A DNA stretch of 5,801 nt, taken from the NCBI GenBank assembly GCA_017477685.1, contig JAFUUT010000123.1, positions 1 through 5,801 of the forward strand, written 5' to 3'. Position 1 is the first letter of the stretch. Each line of letters starts with the position of its first letter. The notes below the pieces were generated by a model. That model did not search any database. It had not been told where the DNA came from and saw only the letters and a program-made list of their open reading frames with translations. This DNA is from a bacterium. Lineage in GTDB: Bacteria > Cyanobacteriota > Vampirovibrionia > Gastranaerophilales > Gastranaerophilaceae. Below are positions 4,702 through 5,801 of this stretch, piece after piece. A program made the translations under genes and the position numbers.

Positions 4702-5801
4702 CTATACTCCGCTATCCTCAAGTAAAGGGAATTCAAGTGCCTCAACCGGCTGTACGGCATTACCTGCGATTCCCTGAATAGAACCATACATATCGGTTGT
4801 TGCGGAGATTACATTTTGAATTTCTTTTTCCCGTTTTTTCCATATCTTATTCATTGCACGTTTTTCGGATTCCAAATCTGCCTGCATGTTTACAAAAGCA
4901 TTAACAATAGTTTCTATTTGAAATATAAATTCTGTACTGGTTAAATAGTTGTATAATACTGCACTTTTTTCATGCTTATTTTCCTGCAAACTCTTTGTAT
5001 CACTGATTTTTATTAATGCTTCCCGTAAAATCCCTGACAGAGCTTTAAATTCTTCGTAGGAACAAATGTAAATACCGTCTTTCATGCCCATTCTTGTCAT
5101 GTCTTTTGGATATACGGCTGTAACCAGAACTCCGATATCGGCTCCGCGAGATTGGATATCATCTTTGAATTTTGGAATCCAGCTTTCTTGGAATGTTTTG
5201 GTTCTTTTGCTTTCATAATATATACAACCGCAATTTTGGCGGTATGTTGTATTTACTATTTGTACCGAATCTGCGCCCATGTCGCCTTTTTTGATTTCTT
5301 GTATATCATCAAGTCTGTAGGTTTCTGTAAGGTATTTTTCTATTGCCAGTTCTTGGATTTCTCCTTGAAGCTGCATTGAACCTTGTTCTTGGCGTTTCTT
5401 CATTTCTTCTGTTAATGCCATTTGGTCGGCTAGTTGTTTTTTTAGTTCGGCAATTTGGAGTTCGAATTTTTCTTCTGCATTTTTTTGTAATTTTTGTTTT
5501 TCTTCTATGAGTCTTTGATTAAATTCCTTTTCGCTTTCTGCCTGAATGGAGTCTTTAAGTTCTTCTTTTTCTCTTTCTAATCGTGCTTTTTCAATTTTTA
5601 ATTTGTTTAATTCTTTTACTTGTTCTGATTTTTCTTTTAGTTCTTTTTCAAGTTCCGATTTTGCTTCTTCTTGTTCTGAGAGAATTTTTTTGCGTAATTC
5701 ATCCTCTGCTATCAACTCCTTGAGCGTCTTCGGCTTCGAACTCTGTGCATACAGAGTAGTATGAACTACCATGCTTAATGGCAGCCAGAGCAACAAAATA
5801 A
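4702..5801 (-). CDS. DUF2130 (COG4487) coiled-coil protein with nuclease-like domain, 5' end uncertain
   Basis: Positions count from a TTG at 5796, giving 364 residues. Residues about 25-138 are a Lys/Glu-rich coiled coil. From about 139 the family domain is recognisable: QGSMQLQGEIQELAIEKYL, then MGADSVQIV, YYESKRTKTFQESWIPKFK, IGVLVTAVYPKDM, DGIYICSYEEF, LYNYLTSTEF, and EKRAMNKIWKKREKEI. D176 followed by E195-S-K197 has the spacing of a PD-(D/E)XK restriction-endonuclease-like core. The function of the family is not established to my knowledge. Nuclease or DNA-end processing is an inference from that motif. The N-terminus is odd: relatives I recall start with a CPxC-type zinc knuckle, whereas here a hydrophobic stretch (LLWLPLSMVV) leads into the coil. 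The frame stays open to the window edge. Other starts are the ATG at 5772 and the TTG at 5715, none with a convincing ribosome site. The gene is followed 3 bases later by the transferase. Confidence 0.85.
   Translation of the reverse strand, partial: ILLLWLPLSMVVHTTLYAQSSKPKTLKELIAEDELRKKILSEQEEAKSELEKELKEKSEQVKELNKLKIEKARLEREKEELKDSIQAESEKEFNQRLIEEKQKLQKNAEEKFELQIAELKKQLADQMALTEEMKKRQEQGSMQLQGEIQELAIEKYLTETYRLDDIQEIKKGDMGADSVQIVNTTYRQNCGCIYYESKRTKTFQESWIPKFKDDIQSRGADIGVLVTAVYPKDMTRMGMKDGIYICSYEEFKALSGILREALIKISDTKSLQENKHEKSAVLYNYLTSTEFIFQIETIVNAFVNMQADLESEKRAMNKIWKKREKEIQNVISATTDMYGSIQGIAGNAVQPVEALEFPLLEDSGV
4707..4710 (-). promoter_or_regulatory. Ribosome binding site deciding the GTG start of the transferase
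   Basis: On the minus strand GGAG, preceded by C, lies 8 bases before the GTG at 4698 and overlaps the last codons of the DUF2130 gene. It supports this non-ATG start and coupled translation of the two genes. Confidence 0.65.

Noticed and set aside
5546..5764. Ser/Phe-rich open frame of 72 codons on the plus strand
   Set aside because: It is the antisense of the Lys/Glu-rich coiled coil of the DUF2130 gene, and the repeated SSFS pattern mirrors GAA/AAA codons.
5716..5781. A tRNA or tRNA-like fold in the structured segment
   Set aside because: TTCGAA resembles a T-loop, but neither strand gives a matching 5-bp T stem, a 7-base anticodon loop or an acceptor stem.
1..5801. CRISPR array, insertion sequence, integrase site or toxin-antitoxin pair
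   Set aside because: There are no regularly spaced repeats, transposase or recombinase motifs, tRNA-linked repeats or paired small genes in the window.

Overview
The window is AT-rich (roughly one third G+C by eye) and chromosomal in character. It holds five protein genes on the minus strand and one partial gene on the plus strand, packed tightly, with no mobile element, CRISPR array or RNA gene that I can support. The low GC, the dnaG-rpoD pair and the style of the small proteins fit an uncultured gut-type bacterium. A Gastranaerophilales (Vampirovibrionia/Melainabacteria) genome is my best guess, with a low-GC Firmicute as the alternative. This placement is inference only.

Layout from left to right. 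(1) The 3' end of an unrecognised plus-strand gene enters from the left edge and stops at 446. (2) A long perfect hairpin at 445-480 sits between the converging ends of that gene and rpoD and can terminate both. (3) Reading leftwards from 3462, dnaG (primase) is followed with no intergenic base by rpoD (primary sigma factor). This is a minimal macromolecular-synthesis operon coupling replication priming to housekeeping transcription. (4) A hairpin at 3567-3597 closes a small, unrecognised monocistronic gene (3632-4033) that has a strong ribosome binding site. (5) From the right edge, a DUF2130/COG4487 coiled-coil protein with a nuclease-like C-terminal domain is followed after 3 bases by a compact Sfp-type 4'-phosphopantetheinyl transferase.

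The dnaG and rpoD calls are secure, and the transferase and DUF2130 calls are good. Two genes are unrecognised. The least ordinary region is the extreme right, about 5700-5801. The 5' end of the DUF2130 gene there has an atypical, GC-richer, hydrophobic leader in place of the usual family N-terminus. A second reading frame is open through the same bases and ends at 5699, and several short hairpins follow one another. I see no clear new multi-gene system in the window.
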